Source: Solirubrobacter sp963724195 (lineage in GTDB: Bacteria; Actinomycetota; Thermoleophilia; Solirubrobacterales; Solirubrobacteraceae). Taken from it: a DNA stretch of 64,000 bases. Positions 1-11,254 of the stretch are shown here, piece by piece. Location: contig CAVRTQ010000023.1 of assembly GCA_963724195.1 (NCBI GenBank), forward strand, positions 62,001-126,000, in the 5' to 3' direction. A program made the position numbers and the translations under genes. Position 1 is the first letter of the stretch, and every line of letters starts with the position of its first letter. The notes under the pieces were generated by a model. It had not been told where the DNA came from. It searched no databases and saw nothing but the letters and a program-made list of their open reading frames with translations.

Positions 1-437
1 CACGCGCACGGTGCCGATGGATCGAGTTCCACCTCGGCCCGTGGACGACCGCGGTCGGCGAGGGCGAGATCCTCACCGAGGTGCGCCTGCCGAAGAAGCC
101 GGGCGGCGGCAGCGCGCACGAGAAGGTCGAGCGGCGCGCCGGCGACTGGGCGATCGCCGCGGCTTCCGCCGCGGTGTGGATCGACGGCCAGGCGTTCTCC
201 GACGTCGGCATCGCCCTCTCCGCAGTGGGGTTGACCACGATCGACCTCACCCGGGCCGAGGAGCTGCTGCGCGGGCAGGTCCCGAGCGAGGCCCTGTTCG
301 AGCAGGCGGGCGCGATCGCGTCCGAGGACTGCATGCCGATCCCCGACGGCCGCGGACCGGTCGACTACAAGCGCCACCTGGCTGGCGTCCTCACGAAACG
401 CGCACTGCGGAAGGCGACGGCACGGGCACTGGCATGA
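1..437 (+). CDS. coxM: CODH medium (FAD) subunit, C-terminal part
   Basis: C-terminal part of the FAD-binding subunit of a form I CO dehydrogenase; the N-terminal FAD domain lies before the window. CoxM passes electrons from the [2Fe-2S] clusters of CoxS to the respiratory chain. The readable stretch includes the conserved strand GEGEILTEVRLP (about bases 57-95) followed by the C-terminal CODH flavoprotein domain. The frame is lost near base 22: reading VPMDEFHLGP there requires dropping one base, so a one-base insertion is likely. The stop TGA overlaps the start of coxS (ATGA), as in a translationally coupled operon. The order M-S-L is canonical for form I cox operons. Family assignment rests mainly on context and the short conserved strand. 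Confidence 0.85.
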   Translation, partial: RARCRWIEFHLGPWTTAVGEGEILTEVRLPKKPGGGSAHEKVERRAGDWAIAAASAAVWIDGQAFSDVGIALSAVGLTTIDLTRAEELLRGQVPSEALFEQAGAIASEDCMPIPDGRGPVDYKRHLAGVLTKRALRKATARALA

Positions 438-906
438 ACATCTCCATCTCCATCAACGGCGAGACCGTGACGCGCGACGTCGAGCCGCGCACGCTGCTCA
501 TCCACTTCATCCGCGACACCCCGGGCCTGACCGGCACCCACTGGGGCTGCGACACCTCCAACTGCGGCGCGTGCGTCGTGCAGATGGACGGGCAGCCGCT
601 GAAGTCCTGCACGGCGCTCGCGGCCATGTGCGAAGGCCACGAGATCCGCACCGTCGAGTCGCTGGAAGTCGACGGCGTGCTGGACCCGCTCCAGCAGGGC
701 TTCCACGAGAAGCACGCGCTGCACTGCGGCTTCTGCACGCCCGGCATGTTGATGACCACGCGGGCGCTGCTGGACGAGAACCCGAACCCGACCGAGGCCG
801 AGATCCGGATGGCCATCAGCGGTGCGATCTGCCGCTGCACGGGCTACAAGAACATCGTCGCCGCCGTGCAGTGGGCAGCGGAGAACTCCGACGCGGAGGT
901 GAAGTC

Positions 907-910
<4 letters not shown>
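434..910 (+). CDS. coxS: CODH small subunit, two [2Fe-2S] clusters
   Basis: Iron-sulfur subunit (158 aa) of the CODH, carrying electrons from the molybdenum-copper site in CoxL to FAD in CoxM. The N-terminal plant-type ferredoxin fold shows Cys39, Cys44, Cys47 and Cys59 (GCDTSNCGAC then C). The C-terminal helical domain shows Cys98, Cys101, Cys133 and Cys135 (HCGFCTPG and ICRCTGY), the ligands of the cluster nearest the Mo cofactor. Length is normal for the family. Start and stop both overlap the flanking genes by 4 bp, indicating coupled translation. Assigned to CODH rather than another Mo-hydroxylase because of the AYRCSFR large subunit directly downstream. Confidence 0.95.
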
Positions 911-3263
<2,353 letters not shown>

Positions 3264-3267
<4 letters not shown>

Positions 3268-4136
3268 ATGAACTGCCCGACGATGTCGAGACGCTCGCGC
3301 GGCGCCTGTCCTCCGTCGACTACCTCGTCGACGAAGGGCTGGCGACGGCGCTCTTCCTCGCGCTCCGCCTCCCGCAGCCGCTGCTGCTGGAGGGGGAGGC
3401 GGGGGTAGGCAAGACCGAGGCCGCCAAGGCGCTGGCGCTCGCGCTGGACACGCCGCTGATCCGGCTGCAGTGCTACGACGGCATCGACGCCGCCGAGGCG
3501 CTGTACGAGTGGAACTATCCGCGCCAGCTGCTGTCGATCCGGCTGGCCGAGGCGACCGGCGAGAAGCTGAGCGAGGGCGACCTGTTCGGCCGCGACCACC
3601 TGATCGCGCGGCCGTTGCTGCGGGCCTTGGAGCATCCGGGCCCGCGGCCGGCGGTGCTGCTGATCGACGAGATCGACCGTGCCGACGACGACTTCGAGGC
3701 GTTCCTGCTCGAGCTGCTCGCGGAGGCGGCGGTGACGATCCCGGAGCTCGGCACCATCCGCGCCGAGTTCCCGCCCGTGATCGTGCTCACGTCCAACCGC
3801 ACGCGCGACCTGCACGACGCGGTCAAGCGGCGCTGCCTGTACCAGTGGCTGGACTATCCCTCCAAGCAGCGCGAGCTGGACATCGTGCGCCGGCGCGTCG
3901 GCGGTGTCTCGGACGGGCTCGCGCACAAGGTCGTGGCCGCGGTCGCGGTGATGCGCGACAGCGACATCCAGAAGCCGCCCGGCATCGCCGAGGCGATCGA
4001 CTGGCTGCGCGCGCTCACGCTGCTCGGCGTGACCGAGCTCGACGAGACGACGATCGAGCGCACGCTCGGCTCCGTCCTCAAGTACGCCGAGGACCAGGAA
4101 CTGATCCGCGCCGGTGGCCTGGAGAGCCTGCTGTGA
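3264..4136 (+). CDS. coxD: MoxR-family AAA+ ATPase CoxD
   Basis: AAA+ ATPase of the MoxR family (290 aa). In characterised form I cox operons CoxD is needed for assembly of the active site, specifically sulfuration of the molybdenum, acting on immature CoxL with CoxE. Walker A is GEAGVGKTE (around residue 45), Walker B is VLLIDEIDRAD (around residue 135), and the sensor 1 stretch is VLTSNRTRDLHDAVKRRCLY. The start ATG overlaps the coxL stop and the end overlaps the coxE GTG. The position directly after coxL matches the classical gene order. A second MoxR gene lies near 44 kb beside the other Mo-hydroxylase. Confidence 0.93.
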
Positions 4137-5401
4137 TCGCGGAGCTCGCCGCCGCGTTCGGCCGCCGTCTGCACGAGGCGGGCCTGCCCGTCACGCCGGA
4201 GCGATCGGCGCGGTTCGCCGACGCCCTGTCGTTGACCGAGCCGGTGGCGCGGACGCGGCTGTACTGGGTCGCGCGCGCCGTGTTCGTCTCCGACCACGCG
4301 CAGGTGAAGGCGTTCGACCGCGTGTTCTTCGAGATCTTCGGTGGCGAGACGTTCACCTACGACGCGCCGCCGGACGAGGTGCACGAGCTCGCGGTGGCCG
4401 ACGATCGCCCGGCGAGCGCCAACGCCGCGGGCGGCGCGCCCGGCGGCGCCTCGCCGGCACCCGGCGACGGGGACTCCAGCCACGACGCCGTGTCGGTCGT
4501 GCCCGTGATGGCGAGCGCCGAGGAGCGCCTGCGCGACAAGCACTTCGACGCGCTCGAGCCCGCCGAGCTCGCCGCGCTCTACCGGCTGATGAGCGAGCTC
4601 GAGGTGGCGGCGCCGATCCGGCGCACGCGCCGGGCGAAGCGTGACCGGCGCGGCCCGCACATCGACCTGCGCCGCACGCTGCGCGGCTCCCTGCGCACGG
4701 GCGGCGACCCGATCCACCTCGCTCGTCGCGACCGCCGCGAAGTCCGGCGGAAGATCGTCCTGCTGTGCGACATCAGCGGCTCGATGGAGCCGTACGCCCG
4801 CGCGTACCTGCAGTTCCTCACGTGCGCGGGCCGGGACGCCGAGGCGTTCGTGTTCGCCACCCGCCTCACGCGCATCACCCGCGCGCTGGCCACGCGCTCT
4901 CCGGAGCGGGCGATCCAGCGCGCCGCCGCGGCGGCCCCGGACTGGTCGAGCGGCACCCGGATCGGCGACGCGCTCAAGGCCTTCAACGACCGCCACGGCC
5001 GGCGCGGGATGGCGCGCGGCGCGGTGATCGTGATCCTCAGCGACGGCTGGGAGCGCGGCGACCCGGCGCTCGTCGCGCGGGAGATGGAGCGGCTGGCGCG
5101 GCTCGCGTACCGGATCGTGTGGGTGAACCCGCGCGTGGCGGCCTCCGGCTACGAGCCGCGGGTCGGCGGGATGGCGGCGGCGCTCCCGCACATCGACGCG
5201 CTCGTCTCCGGCCACACGCTGGACGCGATGCACGAGGTGATCCGCGAGATCGGCGCCGAGCGTACGCGCAAGCTGACGGCGCTCGAAGAGCAAGACGAGG
5301 AATGGGCGAGCGCCACACCCGTGGCCGGCAGCAGCGTGGCCATGCCCAGTGGCTACAGCCCGAGCCGAGGAAAGACGACGCCCGGATGGATTCTCCATTG
5401 A
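4133..5401 (+). CDS. coxE: VWA-domain protein CoxE
   Basis: CoxE-type von Willebrand factor A protein (422 aa), the partner of CoxD in CODH maturation. The C-terminal VWA domain carries the MIDAS metal-binding start DISGSM around residue 210. An Ala/Gly/Pro-rich linker separates it from an N-terminal helical region. The GTG start was chosen because it overlaps the coxD stop (GTGA) and begins the conserved IAELAAAFGRRL stretch. No signal peptide or membrane segment, so cytoplasmic or peripherally membrane-associated. MoxR-VWA pairs act generally as metal-enzyme chaperones. The last about 40 residues are poorly conserved in appearance. Confidence 0.92.
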   Translation: MIAELAAAFGRRLHEAGLPVTPERSARFADALSLTEPVARTRLYWVARAVFVSDHAQVKAFDRVFFEIFGGETFTYDAPPDEVHELAVADDRPASANAAGGAPGGASPAPGDGDSSHDAVSVVPVMASAEERLRDKHFDALEPAELAALYRLMSELEVAAPIRRTRRAKRDRRGPHIDLRRTLRGSLRTGGDPIHLARRDRREVRRKIVLLCDISGSMEPYARAYLQFLTCAGRDAEAFVFATRLTRITRALATRSPERAIQRAAAAAPDWSSGTRIGDALKAFNDRHGRRGMARGAVIVILSDGWERGDPALVAREMERLARLAYRIVWVNPRVAASGYEPRVGGMAAALPHIDALVSGHTLDAMHEVIREIGAERTRKLTALEEQDEEWASATPVAGSSVAMPSGYSPSRGKTTPGWILH

Positions 5402-5551
5402 CAAGCCTGCATCTACCCGGGGTGCGACCGTCCCGTCGTGCCCCCGCCTGAAGCCGGCGGCCCGCCGTCGGCGTTCTGCGACCGCGAAGACCACAACGCG
5501 CTCACCGCGCACCAGGAACGCAAGCGACTGGAGGAGGAGCAAGGTGGCTGA
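5386..5551 (+). CDS. Small Cys/His protein in the cox operon (one frameshift)
   Basis: About 54 residues if one extra base near 5406 is removed. It begins MDSPLTS at an ATG inside the end of coxE and continues CIYPGCDRPVVPPPEAGG, then FCDREDHNALTAHQERKR, to a TGA at 5549-5551. The C-x4-C and C-x4-H spacing resembles the short zinc-finger-like N-terminal module seen in many actinobacterial DNA-binding and hypothetical proteins. Metal binding is inferred from the ligand pattern only. It overlaps coxE at its start and the next gene at its end, so it appears to be part of the operon. No function can be assigned. A remnant of a larger protein cannot be excluded. Confidence 0.5.
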
Positions 5552-5986
5552 CGAGGCCTATCGCGCGGTGTTCCTGCGCGTCCACCCGACCGGGCAAGAT
5601 GGTGCTCAGCCTCACGACCGCGCGCCGACGGCAACGAGCCCGGCTACGCGCAGCTCGTGGCCGACGAGCTCGGCGTGCCCGCGCTGGACGTGAAGGTCGT
5701 GCCCGCGGACGAGAACCGCTTCGGCTCCGGCCACGGGTACAACGAGGCGCCGTCCCCCGGCACGCCCGCGGCGATCACCGCCGCGACGGGCAAGATCCTG
5801 GCCAAGGCCAAGCTGCTCGCGGGCGTCGACCTCGGCACGGACGACGTGGAGTGGGCCGACGGCGCGTTCGTGAGCGGCGACGAGTCGCGCACGATCGCCG
5901 ACCTCGCGCTCTACGCGCACGGCACCGGCGCGCTCCCGCCCGGCGTCGAAGGCGGCCTCGACGCCCAGACGGTCTACCGCGATTAG
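5544..5986 (+). CDS. Stand-alone CoxL-like domain (mini-CoxL)
   Basis: About 146 residues after removing one base near 5596 and one near 5622. It aligns by eye to an internal CoxL segment: LRVHPTGKMVLSLTT matches CoxL LRVHPSGKAVVSLSA, LVADELGVP matches IVAEELGIP, and PPGVEGGLDAQTVYRD matches PEGMEGGLDAQVIYDP. It has its own GTG start preceded by a purine-rich GGAGGAGCAAG and stops immediately before the next ATG. It lacks the AYxCSFR loop, the GES glutamate and the QGQGHET pterin motif, so it cannot be a catalytic CODH. It is either a remnant of a third coxL or a retained structural or maturation domain. Confidence 0.6.
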
Positions 5987-6433
5987 ATGGCCACCTACGG
6001 ACCCCACAACGCGACGCTCACCGTCCACACCAAGCGCGGCGGCGCCGCGGCCAAGGCCGGCCACGACCTGACGATCCTGGTCGAGCGCTGGAGCGCGACC
6101 GACGACGACGGCGAGCTCAGCGTCGAGGCGGACTCGCGCTCGCTGCGCGTCATCGAAGGCTCAGGCGGGATCACGTCACTGGGCGACGAGGAGAAGGCGT
6201 CGATCTCGCAGACGATCGACGAGGAGGTGCTCAAGGGCACGCCGATCACCTACCGGGCCGGCGAGCTCACGCTGAACGGCGTCACGCGGCCGATCGCCTG
6301 CAGCTTCGACGGCACCGAAGGCCGCGCGGAGATCAAGCAGACCGACTTCAAGATCAAGCCCTACTCGGCGCTGTTCGGCACGTTGAAAGTCGCCGACGTC
6401 GTCGAGGTGAAAGTGAGGAGGACCGATGGTTGA
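5987..6433 (+). CDS. YceI-like domain protein
   Basis: 148-residue protein resembling the YceI superfamily, lipocalin-like beta-barrels that bind isoprenoid or other amphiphilic ligands. Seen in the sequence: an early KAGHDLTI segment, alternating beta-strand pattern, and the late stretch KQTDFKIKPYSALFGTLKVADVVEVKV typical of YceI ends. There is no signal peptide, whereas many YceI proteins are periplasmic, so a cytoplasmic role is likely. ATG follows the preceding TAG with no gap, and the end overlaps coxG by 8 bp. Its presence inside a cox operon is unusual. Binding of a quinone or other lipid near the CODH electron outlet is speculation. Confidence 0.7.
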   Translation: MATYGPHNATLTVHTKRGGAAAKAGHDLTILVERWSATDDDGELSVEADSRSLRVIEGSGGITSLGDEEKASISQTIDEEVLKGTPITYRAGELTLNGVTRPIACSFDGTEGRAEIKQTDFKIKPYSALFGTLKVADVVEVKVRRTDG

Positions 6434-6854
6434 GCTCAACCACCGCTTCGAAACCGGCAAGGACCAGGACTACAACTGGGGCGCGATCCTCGACCTGGAC
6501 CGGATCATCCCGTGCGTCGAGGGCGGCAAGGTGCTCGAGCGCGAGTCCGACGAGAAGGCCAAGGCCGAGATCAAGGTCAAGATGGGCGCGATGTCGATGA
6601 CGTTCCGCGGCACCGTGGAAGTCACGTCGCGCGACGACGCGGCGCACACCGCCGTGCTCGCGGTGCGCTCGAAGGACACGGGCGGATCGGGCTACGCGAA
6701 CGCCGACGTCACCTTCGACTTGAGCGGCGAAGGCGGCGCGATCAACACCAAGGCGACGATCAACGGCAAGGCCGCGTCGATGGGCGAGGGCGTGGTGCAG
6801 ACCGTGCTCGACGCGATGATCAAGGACTTCACCACCAAGCTCGCCAAGATCTGA
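6426..6854 (+). CDS. coxG: CoxG-like SRPBCC protein
   Basis: 142 residues, matching the CoxG family (SRPBCC/START-like hydrophobic-pocket fold). CoxG proteins occur in cox operons and are implicated in recruiting CODH to the membrane or linking it to quinone. The middle carries the family-like GAMSMTFRGTVEVTSRDD and the end carries TKATINGKAASMGEGVVQTV. It overlaps the YceI gene and the following zinc-ribbon gene, so it is operonic. No long C-terminal extension or membrane helix is seen, unlike the longer CoxG forms that carry a membrane anchor. Confidence 0.82.
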   Translation: MVELNHRFETGKDQDYNWGAILDLDRIIPCVEGGKVLERESDEKAKAEIKVKMGAMSMTFRGTVEVTSRDDAAHTAVLAVRSKDTGGSGYANADVTFDLSGEGGAINTKATINGKAASMGEGVVQTVLDAMIKDFTTKLAKI

Positions 6855-7105
6855 TGGCGGAGCGGATGACCATGCGGCGGGTGCGCGAGGGCGAGGTGCC
6901 GCCGGACGGCGCCACCGCCCTGCAGGACGACCCCGACCGCCCGGTCTTCCGCGGCAACGGTCCCTACGACTACGTGTGCGTCGAGTGCGGCAACGTGCTC
7001 GCCGCCTCGATGGGGCTCGAGCAGATGACCAAGCGCGTGCGGATCAAGTGCGGCGCGTGCAAGACGGTGAACGTCGCCGTGTTCGACGCGAAGGGCGAGA
7101 CGTAG
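6854..7105 (+). CDS. Small zinc-ribbon protein in the cox operon
   Basis: 83 residues with two Cys pairs, CVECGN and KCGACKT, separated by about 25 residues, the layout of a small zinc ribbon. Start ATG overlaps the coxG stop (ATGA) and its TAG overlaps the GTG of the second coxL, so it is translated with the operon. No further family recognised. Two plausible roles are a metal-handling or structural factor for CODH maturation, or a rubredoxin-like redox protein. Neither is shown by the sequence. Confidence 0.7.
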   Translation: MAERMTMRRVREGEVPPDGATALQDDPDRPVFRGNGPYDYVCVECGNVLAASMGLEQMTKRVRIKCGACKTVNVAVFDAKGET

Positions 7106-9392
7106 TGGCGTTCGGGTCCGTTCGCCGCAAGGAGGACGCGCGGCTCATCCGCGGGCAGGGGCGGTTCGTCGACGACATGGACCTGCCCGGGATGCTGCAC
7201 GGGGCCGTGTTGCGCTCACCGTACGCGCACGCGGAGATCCTGCTCGATCGATGTGAGCGCCGCGCTCGCGCATCCGAAGGTGCACGCCGTGTTCACCGCC
7301 GCCGAGCTGGGGGACATGGCGTGGATGCCGACCCTGTCGGCGGACACGCAGGCCGTGCTGGCCGGCGATCGCGTGCTCTTCCAGGGGCAGGAGGTGGCGT
7401 TCGTCGTCGCCGACGATCGCTACTCGGCCCGGGACGCGCTGGAGCTGATCGAGGTCGAGTACGAGCCGCTGCCGGTGGTGATGAGTGCCCGCGACGCGTT
7501 GGCGGACGGTGCCACCCCGGTGCGTGACGAGGGCAACCACGTCTTCGACTGGGAGGCCGGCGACCGCGCGGCGACCGACGCCGCGTTCGCGCGCGCCGAG
7601 GTGGTCGTCGCGCAGGACATGGTCTTCCCGCGCTCGCATCCCGCGCCGATGGAGACGTGCGGCGCGATCGCGGCGTACGACCGCGTCGAGGGCAAGCTCA
7701 CGCTGTGGTGCACGACGCAGGCGCCGCACGCGCACCGGACGCTGTACGCGCTCATCACCGGGCTGCCCGAGCATCGCATCCGCGTGGTGTCGCCGGACGT
7801 CGGCGGCGGCTTCGGGAACAAGGTCCCGGTCTATCCCGGCTACGTGTGCGCGATGGCCGCATCGATGCAGCTCGGCCTTCCCGTGAAGTGGGTCGAGGAC
7901 CGGTCCGAGAACCTGATGTCGACCGGCTTCGCGCGCGACTACGCGATGCGTGGCCGGATCGCGGCTGCGCGCGACGGGCGCATCCTCGCCCTGGATGTGG
8001 ACGTGCTCGCCGACCACGGCGCGTTCAACGCCACCGCGCAGCCGACGCGCTATCCGGCCGGGTTCTTCTCCGTCTTCACCGGCTCCTACGACGTCGAGGC
8101 CGCGCACTGCCGCGTGACCGGCGCGTTCACCAACAAGGCGCCCGGCGGCGTGGCCTACGCGTGCTCGTTCCGGATCGCCGAAGCCGTGTATCTGGTCGAG
8201 CGGCTGGTGGACTGCCTCGCGCGCGAGCTGGGGGTCGATCCGGTGGCGCTGCGGCGCCAGAACCTGATTCGCCCCGAGCAGTTCCCGTACGCGTCGAAGA
8301 CCGGGTGGGTGTACGACTCGGGCGAGTACGAGGCGGCGCTGGACGAGGCGCTGCGGCTCGCGGACTACGACGCGCTGCGGGCCGAGCAGGCGCTTGAAGC
8401 GAAGTCGCGGAGAGCTGATGGGGATCGGCATCTCCTTCTTCACCGAGGCCGTCGGCGCCGGGCCGCGCAAGCACATGGACATGCTCGGGCTGGCGATGAA
8501 CGACGGCGCGACGATCCGCATGTCGCCCACCGGCACCGCACAGGTCGCGATCAGCGTGCAGACCCAGGGCCAAGGGCACGAGACGACGTTCGCGCAGATC
8601 GTCGCGCACGAGCTCGGGCTGAGCGTCGACGACGTGGACGTGATCCACGGCGACACCGACAACACGCCGTACGGATTGGGCACGTACGGGTCGCGCTCGA
8701 CGCCGGTGAGCGGCGCCGCGACCGCGATCGCCGCGCGCAAGGTCCGCGACCGGGCGCGCCTCGTCGCCGCCGCGATGCTCGAGGTCGCGCCCGAGGATCT
8801 CGTGTGGCGCGAGGGACGCTGGAGCGTTGCCGGTGACCCGTCCGTCGGCGCTTCGATCCCGGAGATCGCGGCCGCCGCGCGCGGCACGATCGACCTGCCC
8901 GCCGGGGTCGAGACCGGCTTGGACGCCGAGGCCGTCTACGACCCACCGAATCTGACCTTCCCGTTCGGCGCCTACGTCTGCGTCGTCGACATCGACCCCG
9001 GGACGGCCGTCGTGAAGGTGCGGCGCTTCATCGCCGTCGACGACTGCGGGGTGCGCATCAACCCGATGATCGTCGAGGGCCAGATCCACGGCGGGCTGAC
9101 GGACGGGATCGGGATGGCGCTGATGGAGACGATCGCGTTCGACGAGGACGGCAACTGCCTCGCCGGGTCGCTGATGGACTACCTCATCCCGACCGCCGTC
9201 GAGGTCCCCGACTGGGAGACCGGGATGACCGTCACGCCTTCGCCCCACCACCCGATCGGCGCCAAGGGCATCGGCGAGTCCGCCACCGTCGGGTCCCCGC
9301 CCGCGATCGTCAACGCCATCTGCGACGCGCTGCAGGTCGCCCACATCGACATGCCGTGCACCCCCTCGCGAGTCTGGGAGGCCATGCCTTGA
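7105..9392 (+). CDS. Second form I-type CODH large subunit (AYACSFR; two frameshifts)
   Basis: A full-length CoxL paralogue (761 aa after correction). Removing one base near 7239 (EILSIDVSAALA) and one T near 8393 (LKRSRGELMGIG) gives a single frame of the expected length. The active-site loop is AYACSFR, with the copper-binding Cys codon at 8162-8164; the residue before it is Ala where CoxL at 907-3267 has Arg. The pterin stretch QTQGQGHETTFAQ and the GAKGIGES glutamate are intact. No second coxM or coxS accompanies it here, so it may share those subunits with the first enzyme. It starts on the overlapping stop of the zinc-ribbon gene. Confidence 0.85.
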
Positions 9393-10222
9393 TCCCCGCC
9401 CACCGCATCGAAGCGCTCGTCTCGGCCCGAGTGGCCTTCGTGGTCGCCACCGTCGTGCGCGCCGCCAAGCCCACCAGCGTCCGCCCCGGCGACTCCGCGC
9501 TCGTCTTCGCCGATGGCACGATCGAGGGCTTCGTCGGCGGCGTCTGCGCGCAGGAGTCCGTGCGTCTCCAGGCCGCGCGGGCGCTGGAGACGGGGGAGGG
9601 TGTGCTGCTGCGCCTGCTGCCCGGCCTGGCCCTCACCGAGCGCGACCCGCTCGACGGCGTGATCGTCAGCCACAACCCCTGCCTGAGCGGAGGCGCCTTG
9701 GAGATCTTCCTCGACCCGCAGCCCGTCGCCCCGCGGATCGCCATCGTCGGCGACACCCCGATCGCCCGCTCGTTGGCCGCGATCGCCCGCGCCGCCGGCT
9801 ACGACGTGGGCTCCGGGCTGCAGGCGGATGACGCCGCGCTCGTCGTCGCCTCCCACGGCGAGGACGAGGAGGGAGCGCTCGCCGCGGCCCTCGAGGCCGG
9901 GATCGAGTACATCGCGCTCGTCGCCTCGCCCAAGCGCGGCGCCGCCGTCCTCGACTCGCTCGACGAGGCGCTGCGCTCGCGCGTGCACACGCCCGCCGGC
10001 CTGGACATCGGCGCCCGCACCCCCGCCGACATCGCGATCTCGATTCTCGCCCAGCTCATCGCCCAGCGCACCGTCACCGCACCCGCCGCCGTGGTCGAGA
10101 CCGCGACCGACCCGATCTGCGGCATGGAGGTCCTGGCCTCCGACGCCACCGTCCACCTGGACACCACCGAGGGCCGCGTCTACTTCTGCTGCGAGGGCTG
10201 CCGGTCGGCATACGTGCACTAG
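9389..10222 (+). CDS. XdhC/CoxF-type maturation factor fused to a YHS domain
   Basis: 277 residues from a TTG that overlaps the preceding stop (TTGA); an in-frame GTG at 9356 is an alternative. The N-terminal two-thirds is XdhC/CoxI/CoxF-like (early VVRAAKPTSVRPGDSALVF, GFVGGVCAQESVR, then a Rossmann-like IAIVGDTPIARSLAAIA). These factors carry or load the Mo cofactor, and CoxF has been implicated in copper insertion into CODH. The last about 35 residues form a YHS metal-binding module: DPICGMEV then VYFCCEGCR, four Cys in YHS spacing. A metal-binding tail on a CODH maturation factor suggests metal delivery; that is inference. It is the last plus-strand gene of the operon. Confidence 0.85.
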   Translation: MIPAHRIEALVSARVAFVVATVVRAAKPTSVRPGDSALVFADGTIEGFVGGVCAQESVRLQAARALETGEGVLLRLLPGLALTERDPLDGVIVSHNPCLSGGALEIFLDPQPVAPRIAIVGDTPIARSLAAIARAAGYDVGSGLQADDAALVVASHGEDEEGALAAALEAGIEYIALVASPKRGAAVLDSLDEALRSRVHTPAGLDIGARTPADIAISILAQLIAQRTVTAPAAVVETATDPICGMEVLASDATVHLDTTEGRVYFCCEGCRSAYVH

Positions 10223-10244
10223 AACCGGGTATCTGGTCGGTGTC

Positions 10245-10598
10245 CTAGACCATGCCGTAGAACCGGATCGTCACGTCGCCGCGCGTGCAGACATGGCGGC
10301 TCGCGTACCGGTTGCCCTCCGCGTCGCGCCAGTAGTGGATCCGGCACCTGTAGCCGGCCACGCGGCGCGGCATCGTGGGGCCGTCGGCGCGCGCGGCGTA
10401 CGTGCGCATGAACCGCGCGGTCGCGGTGCACGTCGTGTGCCGCGCCGAGGCCCACTTGAAGAACCCGTGCCACGCGACCGCGTGCGCGCAGCGCGTGAAC
10501 CCGCGCGGCACGTCGTAGTGCGGACCCGCCGCCGCGGCGTGCGTGGGGAAGGCGAGAATTCCTATGGTCAGCACGAATGCCGTCAGCCAGCGCGTCAC
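10245..10598 (-). CDS. Small secreted cysteine-containing protein
   Basis: 117 residues from a GTG; the first about 25 (VTRWLTAFVLTIGILAFPTH then AAAAG) form a clear Sec signal peptide. The mature part is basic, aromatic-rich and contains four Cys (around RCAHAV, TTCTAT, YRCRIH, HVCTRG), suggesting two disulfides in an extracellular protein. No family recognised. A longer reading frame extends upstream but lacks the signal at its N-terminus, so the internal GTG is preferred. Convergent with the cox operon, with only 22 bp between the ends. Confidence 0.6.
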   Translation of the reverse strand: MTRWLTAFVLTIGILAFPTHAAAAGPHYDVPRGFTRCAHAVAWHGFFKWASARHTTCTATARFMRTYAARADGPTMPRRVAGYRCRIHYWRDAEGNRYASRHVCTRGDVTIRFYGMV

Positions 10599-10681
10599 AT
10601 CGCCGGACGATGACCGGCGCGGCTCATCCCCCGATAAGGGCCGTCCGCGGATGAGGTAAATGCGCTCAAGTTTGCTGGGCG

Positions 10682-11254
10682 TTGGACGACCTTCTCGTGG
10701 ACGCCAAGGACTCCTACACGCGCAGCCACTGCCAGACGGTCTCCCAACTCGCCGCACTGATCGCGACCGAACTCGGATTCACCGGCGACCGCCTCGCCCG
10801 CATGCGGCTGTCCGGCCTGTTGCACGACGTGGGCAAGATCGGCGTGCCGGACATGATCCTCAACAAGCCCGCCGCGTTGACCGACGACGAGTACGTGACG
10901 ATGCAGGCCCACGCAACGCTCGGCTACGAGATCGTGCAAGCCGCCGGCCTGCCCCAAGAGGCGCGATGGGTGCGTCACCACCACGAGCGCGTGGATGGCC
11001 GAGGCTACCCGGACGGACTCGCCGGCGACGCGATCCCGCTCGAGTCGCGCATCATCCTCGTCGCCGACGCATACGAAGCGATGACGTCCGACCGCCCCTA
11101 CCGCAAAGCGCCCGGTCAGGCGTTCGCGGTTCAGGAACTGCAGCGCGGCGCCGGCACGCAGTTCGACACGCACGTCGTCGAAGCGCTCTGCCGCGTCCTC
11201 GACCGGCTCGGTACCACCCACGGCGTTGCTCAGATGCCGTCGGGCGGCCGCTGA
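10682..11254 (+). CDS. HD-GYP phosphodiesterase domain protein
   Basis: 190 residues consisting almost entirely of an HD-GYP domain, which hydrolyses cyclic di-GMP (or related dinucleotides). Motifs: HD at residues 48-49, GKIGVP at 51-56, HHER at about 99-103, and GYPDGL at about 109-114, with the downstream VADAYEAMTSDRPYR. The protein starts at a TTG directly in the first helix and has no sensor domain. An ATG at 10660 lies in another frame, so the N-terminus may be truncated by a frameshift. The C-terminus overlaps the convergent PAP2 gene by 25 bp. Confidence 0.85.
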   Translation: MDDLLVDAKDSYTRSHCQTVSQLAALIATELGFTGDRLARMRLSGLLHDVGKIGVPDMILNKPAALTDDEYVTMQAHATLGYEIVQAAGLPQEARWVRHHHERVDGRGYPDGLAGDAIPLESRIILVADAYEAMTSDRPYRKAPGQAFAVQELQRGAGTQFDTHVVEALCRVLDRLGTTHGVAQMPSGGR

